Shown: positions 31,416-42,851, counted from the first letter of the stretch. The stretch is DNA of 64,000 nucleotides from Arsenophonus sp046530765 (GCA_046530765.1 JBHEQS010000009.1:1-64000), one strand, 5' to 3'. Notes: a model not told the origin generated them from the sequence alone. A program made the numbers and translations.

Positions 31416-33255
31416 ATCGGAAAATTAACTTAAGTAAAAAATAATCAAAAGAACTAGAATTAAGATTAATTATCTTATATAACCTTGTTTTATTCTCAAA
31501 ATAATCTATTAAAATTTGTTAATCTTTTTTACTAAATTTCAATAGATTATTTAATAGAAAATAAATATTTTGTGCTAAAAAAATTACTTTTTCATACTAA
31601 TATATTAATGCATATATTCTTATTGAAATTGCATAAAGTTAGTATAGTAAACCTCATGTATATTTTATGACATAATATATCAACTTATAAAAGACAAATA
31701 CAATTTGAGTTTTGATATAGTAATTAAATAAAACTCAATGTTCTTATAATAAATATAAGCATTATAAATCACAGATAATATAATAATAATTAGATAAAAT
31801 TATATAGATATTTCTACAGAGAAGTACAATTGTTGAAAGAACGATATAATTGATAATATTATTTAATTATAAAATTTGAAAATGCTCTAAAAATGAATGT
31901 TAATAAAGAGATAGAAGATGTTAATAAAATGAATATAAAAATTACGTAACATTTTAGGCGTGCATTCCAATTAGTACTTAATAAGATTCTATCAGATATA
32001 TCCTATTTTAACATTCACAAAATATAATAATCTAAAAAAAATAATAATAAGAAATTTCTCAATTTAATATTAATCATCATGAACAGATACCAAAACTAAC
32101 ATTTATGTATACATCAAAAGACTAATGATAGTTATATCTTTTCTGACAACAGTTATTGATCAGGATTGGAAAACTTTATAATATCAGGTAATAAAAGATT
32201 AAAAACTATATCTAAATAAGACTGCCATGTATGCGATTGATACCAACTAGAAAATCTTTTTTATTTAAAATCTAAAAGTCAAAATGTTCTTATGAGTTGA
32301 ATAAATGAATGAGTGTTTTGTAATTCATGCAAGATTTATACATATCTCAAAAATAAATATAATAGGAAATATGTATACGTAATGTTCAATTATATTAAAA
32401 TATAGAGTGATGCATACATATCTACACATTCTTGTAGTAAGAATTGATCTTACTGATATATGAGTTATACATTTAGTTTGTAATATAGTTACGAAATATA
32501 TAGTTTATATAGATATTTCAACCTTTATTACATAATTCGAATAATCTATAAATTAAATAAGAAAATATATTGAGATTCACGAACGAACAAGAAACCAAAA
32601 TTTGATGTTAATGAACGAATTAGGCTAGTAATTTATACAAATAGAAAATGAATATCAATATCATAATATAGTCTTAAAATAGTAAATACAAAATCTCTGT
32701 TGATATAAAACGTATAAAAACCATGTAAAAGTTGAATAATGTAAATAATCAGATTAAAATAGATATTAATTTTATATGTATTGTAGATGAAGTTAAAATA
32801 TATCTAATAATGTAGTTAAAGCATTATAATAAACTATTAATTTATTTTAGTTAATTGATATATATTGCAATAATCCTATGTAGTCTGTATTGAAACAACA
32901 AAAAAACATTAATAAAACCATATGATTAATTCATTATAAAGTTCTATTTGTTGCATTACAACTTAAATAAAAGATAGTTACTATCAATAAGTAAGTTACT
33001 TTATGTATACGAATTGAATATAGTCATCTTAAATCTGCTTATTGACATGATGACTTTTGTTATGTTCTACATGAAACAATAACATATAATAATTACAATA
33101 TGCTGATTCTCATATTTAATGTTGGTAAGAAAATTACTCTATTAAGAGTGAGTTATACATATTAGTAATACTAAGTAATTAATTAATTTTATATATTTAC
33201 TAAATTAATAACCTTCTAACATAAAATAATTATAATGCTATTAATTTGACGTTGA

Positions 33256-33293
33256 AATTAAGCTATTTTATAAAATTAAAAAATAGCTTAATT
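33256..33293. repeat. Inverted repeat, 14-base arms
   Basis: Arms 33256-33269 and 33280-33293 are perfect reverse complements including an AGCT core; the loop is ten bases. Confidence 0.85.
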
Positions 33294-33594
33294 CTAAAAA
33301 TATTAAATTAATTAAATTTTATAAATTATTTTCTTTTTCTCTTATTAAGAGATCTATAAGGAACTATAGTTGTATTAAATAAAATATATTTAAGCAAATT
33401 TTTACTTTTCTTCATAATGATAAAATTGAAGAAAGTTTTAGTATAAATTTTATTTTCAACATACAACTAATCTTTATTTTGATTAATAGACATAAATATT
33501 ACAATAGTTATATTAATGTCTATTAATTATGTAGATGAATTTATCATTATATCATTATTATTAGGTTTCAAGAATTAATTCAATAATTTTGTTA

Positions 33595-33628
33595 ATATCT
33601 CCTTTCAGTCATTATTGAAAGGAGATAT
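33595..33628. repeat. Hairpin with G+C-bearing 13-base arms
   Basis: ATATCTCCTTTCA (33595-33607) and TGAAAGGAGATAT (33616-33628), loop of eight bases. The right arm contains AAGGAGAT, an ideal Shine-Dalgarno, 800 bases before arnC. An ATG follows three bases later (TATGT at 33627), but the frame stops at once. It may be the remains of a gene start. Confidence 0.85.
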
Positions 33629-34444
33629 GTACTTTAATAATTCTAGATAATATTTTTATTAATATTATTGTGAATAAAATTAAAGTAATTATTTGTATAT
33701 CATGCAGTTACGTTTAGTAATTTTATCGTGCCAAAAATGTATAAATGATAATCTTTTATTAACTAATAATTTATATAATACAGTAGTTATTTAGTGTTAA
33801 TATAAATATATATCTAAACAAAATATATATATTTATATTTTGTATTACTTGATTAGAATTTATCACAATTGTGGATTGCTCACCTAATATAATAATTTAG
33901 TAAATTCTTTATATGGATAAAATTTTATGATCTATATATGATTATATTTGTATGCAAATATAATATTGCAAACTACAAACTGAAATTATCAAATATAAAT
34001 TTAAATATAATCTTTCTGATGCTCATCTTTTAATTTCTGTTGTTAAATTAAAAATTTTAAAACAGATAAATAATATTCTTATCAGATTGTTACATATTTA
34101 CCTAGTATAACCAAAGGATTGACAGTTCGCTATTAAAAATGCTAGATGCTACAAATTATTCCAATTTTACTGCATTTATCTATTTATGATTCAAATTAAT
34201 AAACTTATCTGTGAATTAACAGAAATGATTTCATATTAACGATTAAAATAAAAGAATATTTCTACAACTTTACATTTTTTAGTAATTTATAGACAGAAAT
34301 ATTATAAATAACATTATTTATATCTCAGTACTTAATTCTTAATTACTCTAGTCAATCTTATGTTAACTGTCACAACTCTGATATTTCTTATCAAGATGTT
34401 GCCAAATATGTGTGCTTTTATTAATAATATTTTGGAGCTAAAAA

Positions 34445-35437
34445 GTGTATTTTCAGGATGATTTTGAAAAAATAAATAAAGTTTCTATCGTTATTCCAAT
34501 TTATAACGAAGAACAAAGCTTACCTAAATTATTGAAAAGAACATTAGGCGCTTGTCAAAGACTGAAAAAGCAATACGAATTAATTTTAGTTGATGATGGT
34601 AGTACTGATAATTCTGTAAAATTACTGATTGTTGCTGCTGAAAATTTAGAAAATCATGTTATAGCAATAATTTTAAATCGTAATTATGGACAACATTCTG
34701 CTATTATGGCTGGCTTTAAACAGGCAACAGGAGATCTTGTAATTACATTAGATGCCGATTTACAAAATCCTCCTGAAGAGATTCCGCATTTAGTATGTAT
34801 TATAGAGCAGGGTTATGATGTAGTAGGCACCAGGAGAATTAATAGGAAAGATTCTTGGTTTCGTAAAGTTGCATCAAAAATTATTAACACCATGATAACC
34901 AAATCAACTGGGCATATTATGGGTGATTATGGATGTATGTTACGTGCTTATCGGCGTAATATTATTAATGCGATGTTACAATGTAGAGAGCGTAGTACAT
35001 TTATTCCAATTCTAGCAAATACATTTGCTAGAAATACAATTGATATTAATGTTACTCATGCAGAACGTGAATTTGGTGATTCTAAATATAATTTTATAAA
35101 ACTAATAAATTTAATGTTTGATTTAGTAACTTGCTTAATGACAACACCGTTACGTTTTTTAAGTGTTATTGGTAGTTTTATTGCGACATGTGGATTTTTA
35201 CTAGCTGTTTTATTAATTATTTTACGCCTTATTTTGGGTGCAATGTGGGCCGCGGATGGTGTTTTTACTTTGTTTGCCATTCTATTTATATTTATTGGTG
35301 CACAGTTTATTGCCATTGGATTGCTTGGTGAATATATTGGAAGAATGTACAATGACATTCGTGCTAGACCGCGTTATTTCATTCAAAAAATAGTTGGCAT
35401 TAATCAAAATAATCAAGAAAATAAGGAAAAGAAATAA
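34445..35437 (+). CDS. arnC: Undecaprenyl-phosphate 4-deoxy-4-formamido-L-arabinose transferase
   Basis: ArnC transfers formylated Ara4N from UDP to undecaprenyl phosphate at the inner membrane, in the pathway adding L-Ara4N to lipid A. It has 330 residues (E. coli 322). It is a GT2 glycosyltransferase (IPIYNEEQSLPKLL; DDGS; LDADLQNPPEE as the metal-binding DxD region; HAEREFGDSKY) with two C-terminal membrane helices (about 235-265 and 270-300) and RPRYFIQ at the end. The start is GTG 34445, with GGAG seven bases upstream. It now heads the operon: arnB, which precedes it elsewhere, is missing. The TAA stop overlaps the arnA ATG by one base. Confidence 0.97.
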   Translation: MYFQDDFEKINKVSIVIPIYNEEQSLPKLLKRTLGACQRLKKQYELILVDDGSTDNSVKLLIVAAENLENHVIAIILNRNYGQHSAIMAGFKQATGDLVITLDADLQNPPEEIPHLVCIIEQGYDVVGTRRINRKDSWFRKVASKIINTMITKSTGHIMGDYGCMLRAYRRNIINAMLQCRERSTFIPILANTFARNTIDINVTHAEREFGDSKYNFIKLINLMFDLVTCLMTTPLRFLSVIGSFIATCGFLLAVLLIILRLILGAMWAADGVFTLFAILFIFIGAQFIAIGLLGEYIGRMYNDIRARPRYFIQKIVGINQNNQENKEKK

Positions 35438-37467
35438 TGAAAGCTTTTGTTTTTGCTTACCATGATATTGGTTGTGTAGGGATTAAGGCACTGCAAAAGA
35501 CAGGATTTGAAATTCAAACTGTTTTTACACATATAGATGACAATAAAGAAAATTGTTTTTTTTCATCAGTTGCTAGATTAGTTGCCAAAATAGGTTTGCC
35601 TGTATTTGCACCAGAAAATATTAATCATCCACTCTGGATTGAGTACATTCAAAAAATGAAGCCAGATGTTATTTTCTCTTTTTACTATAGAGGCATTCTT
35701 AGTCGAGAGTTATTAGCGTTAGCGCCTAAAGGTGCTTTTAATTTACATGCTTCTTTATTGCCAAAATATCGAGGTCGCGTTCCGATTAATTGGGCTATTT
35801 TAAATGGTGAAAAAAAAACTGGTGTTACACTACACAAAATGATAGATAGGATTGATGCTGGTGATATTATTGCGCAGAAAAAAGTTTGCATTAATTCAAC
35901 AGATACATCATTAATGTTACATGAAAAAATTAGGTGCGCCACCGAAAAACTTTTATATAATATATTGCCATCAATTAGAATTGGTGATTATTCAGTGACA
36001 CCACAAGATGATAGTCAAGCAACATATTTTCCTCGTCGCAGAGCTGAAGATGGTTTAATTGATTGGTCTAAATCTGCTACTGAAGTTAATAACCTAATAC
36101 GAGCAGTAACAGAACCATACCCTGGTGCATTTACCTATTTTGGTAATAATAAAATGATCATTTGGTGCGCACACGTGATAGAAAAATCACACAATAAATT
36201 ACCTGGTGTCATCATTTCTACCAAACCGTTACAAATAGCTTGCGGAAAAGATGTTCTTGAGATCATAACTGGTCAATGCGGATCTGGATTATATATTGAA
36301 GGGTCGTATTTAGCTTCTGAAATTGGAATTATAACGAATGCTCGTGTTGGTATAAAATCTATAATACATGAAAAATATCGAAAACGAGTTTTAATATTGG
36401 GTGCAAATGGTTTTATTGGTAATCACTTGACAGAGCGTTTGTTGGCAGATGGTCACTATGATATCTATGGTTTAGATATCAATTTTTCTTCTGTTTCACG
36501 TTTTATTAATGATACTCGATTTTGCAATGATCAGCATTTCCATTTTATTGAAGGCGATATAAGTATTCATACTGAGCGGATTGAATATCACATTAAAAAA
36601 TGTGATATAATTCTCCCATTGGTTGCTATTGCAACACCGATTGAATATACACGGAATCCATTGAAAGTTTTTGAGTTAGATTTTGAAGAAAACTTAAAGA
36701 TAGTGCGTTATTGTGTAAAATATAATAAACGTATTATCTTCCCATCAACTTCTGAGGTTTATGGGATGTGTGATGATAAAGAATTTAATGAAGATAGCTC
36801 TAGTTTAATTGTTGGTCCAATAAATAAACAACGTTGGATTTATTCTATTTCTAAACAGTTATTAGATCGTGTTATTTGGGCGTATGGCTTCAAAGAAGGT
36901 TTAAAATTTACTCTATTTAGACCGTTCAATTGGATTGGTACACGTCTTGATAGTTTGCATTCTGCTCGCATTGGTAGTTCTAGAGTAATTACACAATTAA
37001 TTTTAAATTTAGTCGAAGGCTCACCGATAAAATTAGTTGATGGTGGAGATCAAAAACGTTGCTTTACTGATATTAAAGATGGTATTGAGGCATTATTTCG
37101 TATTATTGAAAATAAAGATAGAAGATGTGATGGTAAAATTATTAATATTGGCAATCCAACCAATGAAATAAGTATTTCTCAATTAGCCGAGATGTTACTT
37201 GAAAGTTTTGATAAACATCCGTTGCGAAATGTCTTCCCTCCGTTTGCTGGTCTTAAAAAGATTGAAAGTAGTAATTATTATGGTAATGGGTATCAAGATG
37301 TTGAGCATCGCAGACCAAGTATTAAAAATGCACAACGTTTACTAGATTGGGAGCCAACAATTGATATAAGACAGACTATTAATGAAACATTAGATTTCTT
37401 CTTGCAGGTTGCAGCTGAAGAATTAGGTAAAAATAATGAAGAAAATTGGATTAAGAATCGACGTTGA
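35437..37467 (+). CDS. arnA: Bifunctional UDP-L-Ara4N formyltransferase / UDP-GlcA C4-decarboxylase
   Basis: ArnA carries out two steps. The C-terminal domain oxidatively decarboxylates UDP-glucuronate to UDP-4-ketopentose, and the N-terminal domain formylates UDP-L-Ara4N. It has 676 residues against 660 in E. coli. The formyltransferase domain (1-300) shows NLHASLLPKYRGR with catalytic Asn and His, and DAGDI with the Asp. The dehydrogenase domain (about 315-660) shows the Rossmann LGANGFIGNHLTERL, the FPSTSEVYG motif with Ser/Glu, YSISKQ with the Tyr-Lys pair and FTDIKDG. The C-terminus runs about 15 residues beyond the family and overlaps arnD by 32 bases. The ArnB step between its two activities has no gene in this window. 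Confidence 0.97.
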   Translation: MKAFVFAYHDIGCVGIKALQKTGFEIQTVFTHIDDNKENCFFSSVARLVAKIGLPVFAPENINHPLWIEYIQKMKPDVIFSFYYRGILSRELLALAPKGAFNLHASLLPKYRGRVPINWAILNGEKKTGVTLHKMIDRIDAGDIIAQKKVCINSTDTSLMLHEKIRCATEKLLYNILPSIRIGDYSVTPQDDSQATYFPRRRAEDGLIDWSKSATEVNNLIRAVTEPYPGAFTYFGNNKMIIWCAHVIEKSHNKLPGVIISTKPLQIACGKDVLEIITGQCGSGLYIEGSYLASEIGIITNARVGIKSIIHEKYRKRVLILGANGFIGNHLTERLLADGHYDIYGLDINFSSVSRFINDTRFCNDQHFHFIEGDISIHTERIEYHIKKCDIILPLVAIATPIEYTRNPLKVFELDFEENLKIVRYCVKYNKRIIFPSTSEVYGMCDDKEFNEDSSSLIVGPINKQRWIYSISKQLLDRVIWAYGFKEGLKFTLFRPFNWIGTRLDSLHSARIGSSRVITQLILNLVEGSPIKLVDGGDQKRCFTDIKDGIEALFRIIENKDRRCDGKIINIGNPTNEISISQLAEMLLESFDKHPLRNVFPPFAGLKKIESSNYYGNGYQDVEHRRPSIKNAQRLLDWEPTIDIRQTINETLDFFLQVAAEELGKNNEENWIKNRR

Positions 37468-38328
37468 TACATATCAAGGTACTAAAAAGGGTGTCCCGCA
37501 GCTACTTAAATTGCTCTCTAAATATAAAATTAAAGCTAGTTTTTTTTCAGTGTTGGTCCTGATAATATGGGGCGACATTTATGGCGATTATTTCGTCCTA
37601 AATTTTTATGGAAAATATTAAGATCTCATGCAATATCACTATATGGATGGAATATTTTATTAGCTGGCACGGCATGGTCAGGTAAAAAAATTGCTAATGA
37701 TCTAGGTTTCTTAATGAAACAAGCATTACATGAAAATCATGAAATTGGTCTTCACGCATGGAATCATCAAAGTTGGCAAGCTAATGTAGGTAACTGGCCT
37801 ACAAGTAAAATAGTTGAACAAATTAAATTAGGAGTAGATGAGCTTGAAGCTGCAACTGGTGCTATGGTAAAGTGTTCAGCAGTGGCTGGTTGGAGAGCAG
37901 ATGACAGAGTATTAACGGCAAAAGAAAATTTTAAGTTTGATTATAATAGCGATTGTAGAGGTACACATCCTTTTCGTCCTATTTTATCCGATGGTTCAAT
38001 TGGTACCGTACAAATTCCAGTTACACTACCTACTTATGATGAAGTTGTTGGTTCTTTTGTTAATGATAAAAACTTTAATGATTTTATTATTAACGCTATG
38101 CAGAAAGATCAAAAAATTTCTGTTTATACCATCCACGCTGAAGTGGAGGGAATGTCTAAAATTATGCAATTCTCAAGATTATTAGAAAAAATGATTAAAA
38201 AACAAATAAAATTTTGTCCGTTGCGCGAATTAATACCAAATGATATAAATTTTTTACCAAAAGGGAAAATTGTTCGTTCATCTTTCCCTGGGCGCGAAGG
38301 TTGGTTAGGGAATCAACACGAGGTATAG
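37436..38328 (+). pseudogene. arnD: 4-deoxy-4-formamido-Ara-undecaprenyl-P deformylase, one-base frameshift in T8
   Basis: ArnD removes the formyl group from the undecaprenyl-linked sugar. Two frames together cover the whole protein: MKKIGLRIDVDTYQGTKKG... from 37436 and, from 37567, MGRHLWRLF... to 38328. The break is in a run of eight T (37540-37547). With nine T the reading becomes AS-FFF-SVGPDNMGRH, colinear with E. coli ASIFFSVGPDNMGRH, and the product would have about 297 residues (E. coli 296). Downstream no other stop or gap occurs, and polysaccharide deacetylase features (HEIGLHAWNHQSW, SAVAGWRAD, YNSDCRG, YTIHAEVEG) are well preserved. It is either a very recent loss, a sequencing error in a homopolymer, or a gene rescued by polymerase slippage on the T-tract. 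The start overlaps arnA by 32 bases. Confidence 0.9.
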
Positions 38329-38334
38329 TGTTTA

Positions 38335-39996
38335 ATGTTAAGCAAAAAATTGCAAAAAACATGTACTATTTTATTATTACTTTTTTTTATTTTTACATAT
38401 TTAATGCCATTAAATAGCAGATTACTCTGGCAGCCGGATGAAACGCGTTATGCAGAAATTAGTAGAGAAATGTTACAAAAAGGTGATTGGATTGTACCTT
38501 ATTTGCTTAATATTCGTTATTTTGAAAAACCAGTAGCTGGTTATTGGATAAATAATATTAGCCAAATGATATTTGGTGAAACTAATTTTGCAGTGCGTTT
38601 TGGTTCTGTGTTTTCAACTATAATCAGCGCTGCATTAATTTATTGGCTTGCAATGATAATATGGAGCAATCGAAATGTTGCCTTAATTGCTGCTTTTATA
38701 TATATTTCCATGTTTTTAGTATTTGCAGTTGGAACTTATAGCGTACTAGATCCAGCACTCACAATGTGGCTTACTGCCTGTATGCTATTTTGTTTTTGCT
38801 TATTAAGAGCATCAACAGTTAATTTTAAATTGCTTTCTTGGACTGCTGTTGGTCTAACAAGTGGTATGGCCTTTATAACTAAAGGATTTTTAGGGTTGGC
38901 AATCCCTATTATTATAATTATAATAATTATGGTTTATCAAAAACGTTTTACTGAAATGATTAAATTTGCTGGTGTATCAATTGTTAGTTCTGCATTGATA
39001 ACCCTTCCTTGGGTGTTTGCGATTAATAAATATGAACCTAATTATTGGCATTACTTTTTTTGGGTAGAACACATTCAGCGTTTTTTATCAGAAAATGCTC
39101 AGCATAAAGCTCCTTTTTGGTTTTATATTCCAATTATTTTATTTAGTATAATGCCTTGGTTTGGATTTTTACCAGGTACTCTATTCAAGAGCTGGAAAGA
39201 ACGAAAAATTAATCCAGAGATGTTTTTCTTGCTTTGTTGGTGTATTGTGCCTTTTTTATTTTTTAGCATAGCTAAAGGTAAGTTGCTCACTTATATATTA
39301 CCAATTATGGGACCAATTTCATTAATGATGTCAAAATATATAGTTGATTGTCTTAAAAATTTTAATTTGATACCATTTAAAGTTAACGGATTTATAAATA
39401 TAATTTTTCCAATCTTGTTTATTATCGCTTTAATTATCATGGGTTTATTTATTAATGATCCGCTGTATTCTACAACAGAGTTGCCAAAGATAGCATTTGG
39501 CATAATTATTTTTTTTATTTGGCTAATGATTGGATGTTTTAGCCTGATATCTAATGCAAAGTATTGGATGTTTGCCTCTATATGTTCTTTAGCATTGAGT
39601 TTATCTATAAGTTATGTATTACCACAAGATACTATTGACTCTAAGTTACCTCAGAAATTAATTAGACAAAACATATCTTTTCTTAAACAAAGTAAATTTA
39701 TATTGACAGATAATGTTGGGTTAGGTGCATGTTTAGCATGGGAATTGCATCGAGGAGATATTTATTTATATGAAAGATCTGGAGAATTAAAATATGGTTT
39801 AAATTATCCAGATAGTAAATTTAGGTTAATAAAACAAGAAAATTTCTCACAATGGGTTAGTAATTCGCGAAAAAATGGACAAATTTCACTTATCCTTTTA
39901 TTGCGTAGAAATGAATCTCTTCCTGATAATATTCCTAAGTATAATTATGTTGTTCGTAATACAAGAATTGCAATAATAACTTATTATAAGAAATAG
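38335..39996 (+). CDS. arnT: Undecaprenyl phosphate-alpha-L-Ara4N transferase (lipid A)
   Basis: ArnT moves L-Ara4N from undecaprenyl phosphate to lipid A phosphates on the periplasmic face of the inner membrane, lowering negative charge and protecting against cationic peptides. It has 553 residues (E. coli 550). It is a GT-C glycosyltransferase (PMT/GT83 type) with about 12 membrane helices. The first periplasmic loop has the conserved WQPDETRYAEISREML, and later come FEKPVAGYW, ITKGFLG and SIAKGKLLTYILP. The C-terminal soluble periplasmic domain (about 440-553) is complete. It starts six bases after arnD. arnE and arnF, the flippase genes that normally follow, are absent. Confidence 0.97.
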   Translation: MLSKKLQKTCTILLLLFFIFTYLMPLNSRLLWQPDETRYAEISREMLQKGDWIVPYLLNIRYFEKPVAGYWINNISQMIFGETNFAVRFGSVFSTIISAALIYWLAMIIWSNRNVALIAAFIYISMFLVFAVGTYSVLDPALTMWLTACMLFCFCLLRASTVNFKLLSWTAVGLTSGMAFITKGFLGLAIPIIIIIIIMVYQKRFTEMIKFAGVSIVSSALITLPWVFAINKYEPNYWHYFFWVEHIQRFLSENAQHKAPFWFYIPIILFSIMPWFGFLPGTLFKSWKERKINPEMFFLLCWCIVPFLFFSIAKGKLLTYILPIMGPISLMMSKYIVDCLKNFNLIPFKVNGFINIIFPILFIIALIIMGLFINDPLYSTTELPKIAFGIIIFFIWLMIGCFSLISNAKYWMFASICSLALSLSISYVLPQDTIDSKLPQKLIRQNISFLKQSKFILTDNVGLGACLAWELHRGDIYLYERSGELKYGLNYPDSKFRLIKQENFSQWVSNSRKNGQISLILLLRRNESLPDNIPKYNYVVRNTRIAIITYYKK

Positions 39997-42793
39997 TGAC
40001 ACATTTTTATTATTAATAATCATTCATATAGCAACTTAAACTTAGAAAGTTTCTTAAAAATAAATAGTTGTATATTACTAAGATATTTTGTTAATAAAAT
40101 ATCTTAAATTATTATAAATTTAATCTCTTGGTATTTTTATTAAATCTTGATAATTGACTTGATTATTATTGTATTTATTCTATTTTATACTAAATGTTAA
40201 TAATCAGAAAATATTATTTTCTAATATTTGTGTGCATTATTTAATAATTTTAATTAACTATAATTTAAAATATTATACAATTGCATCGCCTTAGTTTCAA
40301 TTAATTATAAATATATAAATATAAATTGTTTTTTATTAAAAAACTTCATTACTCTTTAATTAATTTTATCGATTTTATTCAACCTTATTGTTATTTTAAA
40401 TAAATTTATTATATTGGTTAAATTTATAAGTTGTAATATTTATTTTATTCTATATTTTTTATATTAGTTTAATTTTGAATAAAATACTAATAAACTAAAA
40501 ATTAAGAATACTATTTAATTAATTTTTTATACAGAATAAATTTCTTTATAAAAGATTTATTTTAATTAAATAACTTTATTTAATTATCTTATTAAGTAAT
40601 AGATAAATATTTTTATATTAAAAAAGAATTAAAAATCTTCTTTTGTTTTATTTAATTTTTTATTTCTAATAATACAACAAGTTAAATTTAATTATAAATT
40701 ATGTATGAAAATAATAAAATATCAGTATAGCAATTTGTTTATATTTTTATTTTTTCTAAGAATTTAGAAATATCATATCGAATTAATACTAGAGTAATAA
40801 AAAGTAAATATCTAACTTAACTTTTTATTTTTAATAATCTATTTATAAAATATTTTATTTTTTTTTGCAGAAGTGATAATTTTATAAATTATTCTTATTT
40901 TATATAAAAAAGCACAAAATAGTAAATAACAATCAAATATAATAGATTATTGTTAATTTTAGATAAAATAGATAAAAATAATATTAGTTTTTTTATGAGA
41001 TGTGATCTGATCACAGTATATAGTAATGGTAACAATGTTAATAGTTTAGAACAATAATCATATATTAATAAAATAGCATATATAAAATCTATTTTGTAAA
41101 AAATTATAAATAATTAATTTAAAATTCAAATAGATAAATCAAAATAACATGTATTCATCTGAATTCTAGTCAATAAATAAAATGATAATATACAGAAATT
41201 TATAGATATCTTTTAAATTTTAATTTTATTAATTTTTTCTATTGTTATATTTCAATTTAATTTGTTACCAGTATCAACATCAACACTAACAAATAAATAC
41301 AGTCTATTTTATTAAAATTAAAAATATTTTTTAGTTTTTATAACTGAAAAATCTATAATACAACTTACTAATGAAAGATATTAATTATTTATAAATTACG
41401 ATTTTAATACAATACAATACAATACAATACAAATTATAAACAACTATTTTATAATTTAATAAAATTAGTATGGTTATTTATTCAATCATACTATTACAAA
41501 TTTATTTATTGTCTCTGTTATTGAAAGAAAATAATGTATATTTTGTTTTTATATAAAAACATTAAGTAGAGTTATTTTGTTATAAATTCTTGATATATTA
41601 AATTATTATGGGCTTTTATTATTTTAACTTAAATATTATTTGCAACATTTATTTTGATATTAATTATATAAATTGATAGTGATTACTATTTATTATCTAT
41701 TTTTAATTATTATATTTGATATTAATTTTTAATTTTTACTAAACAAGAGATTAATTTATAATTCTTTTATACTTATAATTTTATCATGTTTTAAAAATTA
41801 ATAGTACTACTATAGTTATTTGTTTGCACCTTATTATTTTATTAATAATTTATAAATCATATATATTAAATGTGATACTTATCTATTATTATTGACTATC
41901 TTAATAGTTGGATTGTTATATAACTATATATTTAGTTTAATTTAGATAATGTTTTGAAAGTCATTATAAAAAATATAATGAATAATTCATATAAACTTAT
42001 TATTATAAAAAAACTACATACAATATTACAATAGATATAAACATATTATTAGTTATTTATTAATGATTTTATTTTTGTTTTTATAATATTTTAGATATAA
42101 GTAACATGATGATATCTATATTATATGTTGATAAAGAATAAAATTTATTTGAACTTACGTAAAATATGCAAAGTTCATAACTTTAAATATTATCATTCAA
42201 TAATAATCAAAATTACGAATGATTCACAATTAAAAATAATTTTATTTGTAATATATATAACATAAAATTTAGTATTTATTGAGCATTTATTCGTCTACAA
42301 TTAAAATAACCTTTTATGATAGCGTTAATAATAACTACAAGATTTACTTAAAATTCAATTATCAAATTTATTAAAATTATTAATAGCACTACATATAGCT
42401 AAAGAATTAGTAATATCTAATTAATTATTCGTTATTTATGCAACTATGCATTAATTATTTTTGGTTTATCCTTTAACTTATTTATGATCTTTATTAAAGA
42501 GCTTTCAATAGAACTCATTATTATATTCAGAAATTTAATTTTTTAGTTTATTCCTTTTAGTGTGTCGAAAATATTGTCATATAGTCATATTTATCAATAA
42601 AAGCATATATAACCAGTTATGAAATCCATTTACTTTAATCCTATTAAATATTTTATTGTATTAGAAAATAATAAATTTATATAAGAATATATATTTATAA
42701 CATAATAATATAATTTTGTTATTGTTTATTATTTAATTGCGTATTTAATATTGATATATTTTTATATAAAAAATATTGCATGACTTGAAAATT
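39997..42793. other. Gene-free interval between arnT and ybhL
   Basis: 2.8 kb without a supported gene. arnE and arnF (together under 0.8 kb) would be expected right after arnT; there is no membrane-helix-like frame here. A pentanucleotide repeat lies at 41406-41432. Confidence 0.6.
41406..41432. repeat. Pentanucleotide microsatellite (AATAC)5
   Basis: Five perfect tandem copies of AATAC plus AA, in gene-free DNA. Confidence 0.9.
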
Positions 42794-42836
42794 AAAAACC
42801 ACGCCAATAAATAACTTTAACTTTAGCGTGGTTTTT
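42794..42836 (-). terminator. Rho-independent terminator after ybhL
   Basis: On the minus strand AAAAACCACGC pairs with GCGTGGTTTTT (11 bp) around a 21-base loop, 15 bases after the ybhL stop, and runs into T-rich sequence. It is symmetric and could also work on the plus strand. Confidence 0.88.
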
Positions 42837-42851
42837 AATAAAAAGATTAAA

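Larger units (their letters stand above)
29958..34444. other. Gene-free interval between ihfA and arnC
   Basis: 4.5 kb without a supported gene. In related genomes btuC, btuD and nlpC follow ihfA, and arnB precedes arnC; none can be read here. About 31.85-33.15 kb looks less homopolymeric than the rest, with many interrupted short frames, and could be younger gene remains. Inverted repeats lie at 31377-31415, 33256-33293 and 33595-33628. Confidence 0.55.

Noticed and set aside
34331..34343. Two CTTAAT half-sites upstream of arnC, like a PmrA box
   Set aside because: The half-sites are one base apart, whereas PmrA needs a five-base spacer; CTTAAT is frequent in such DNA.
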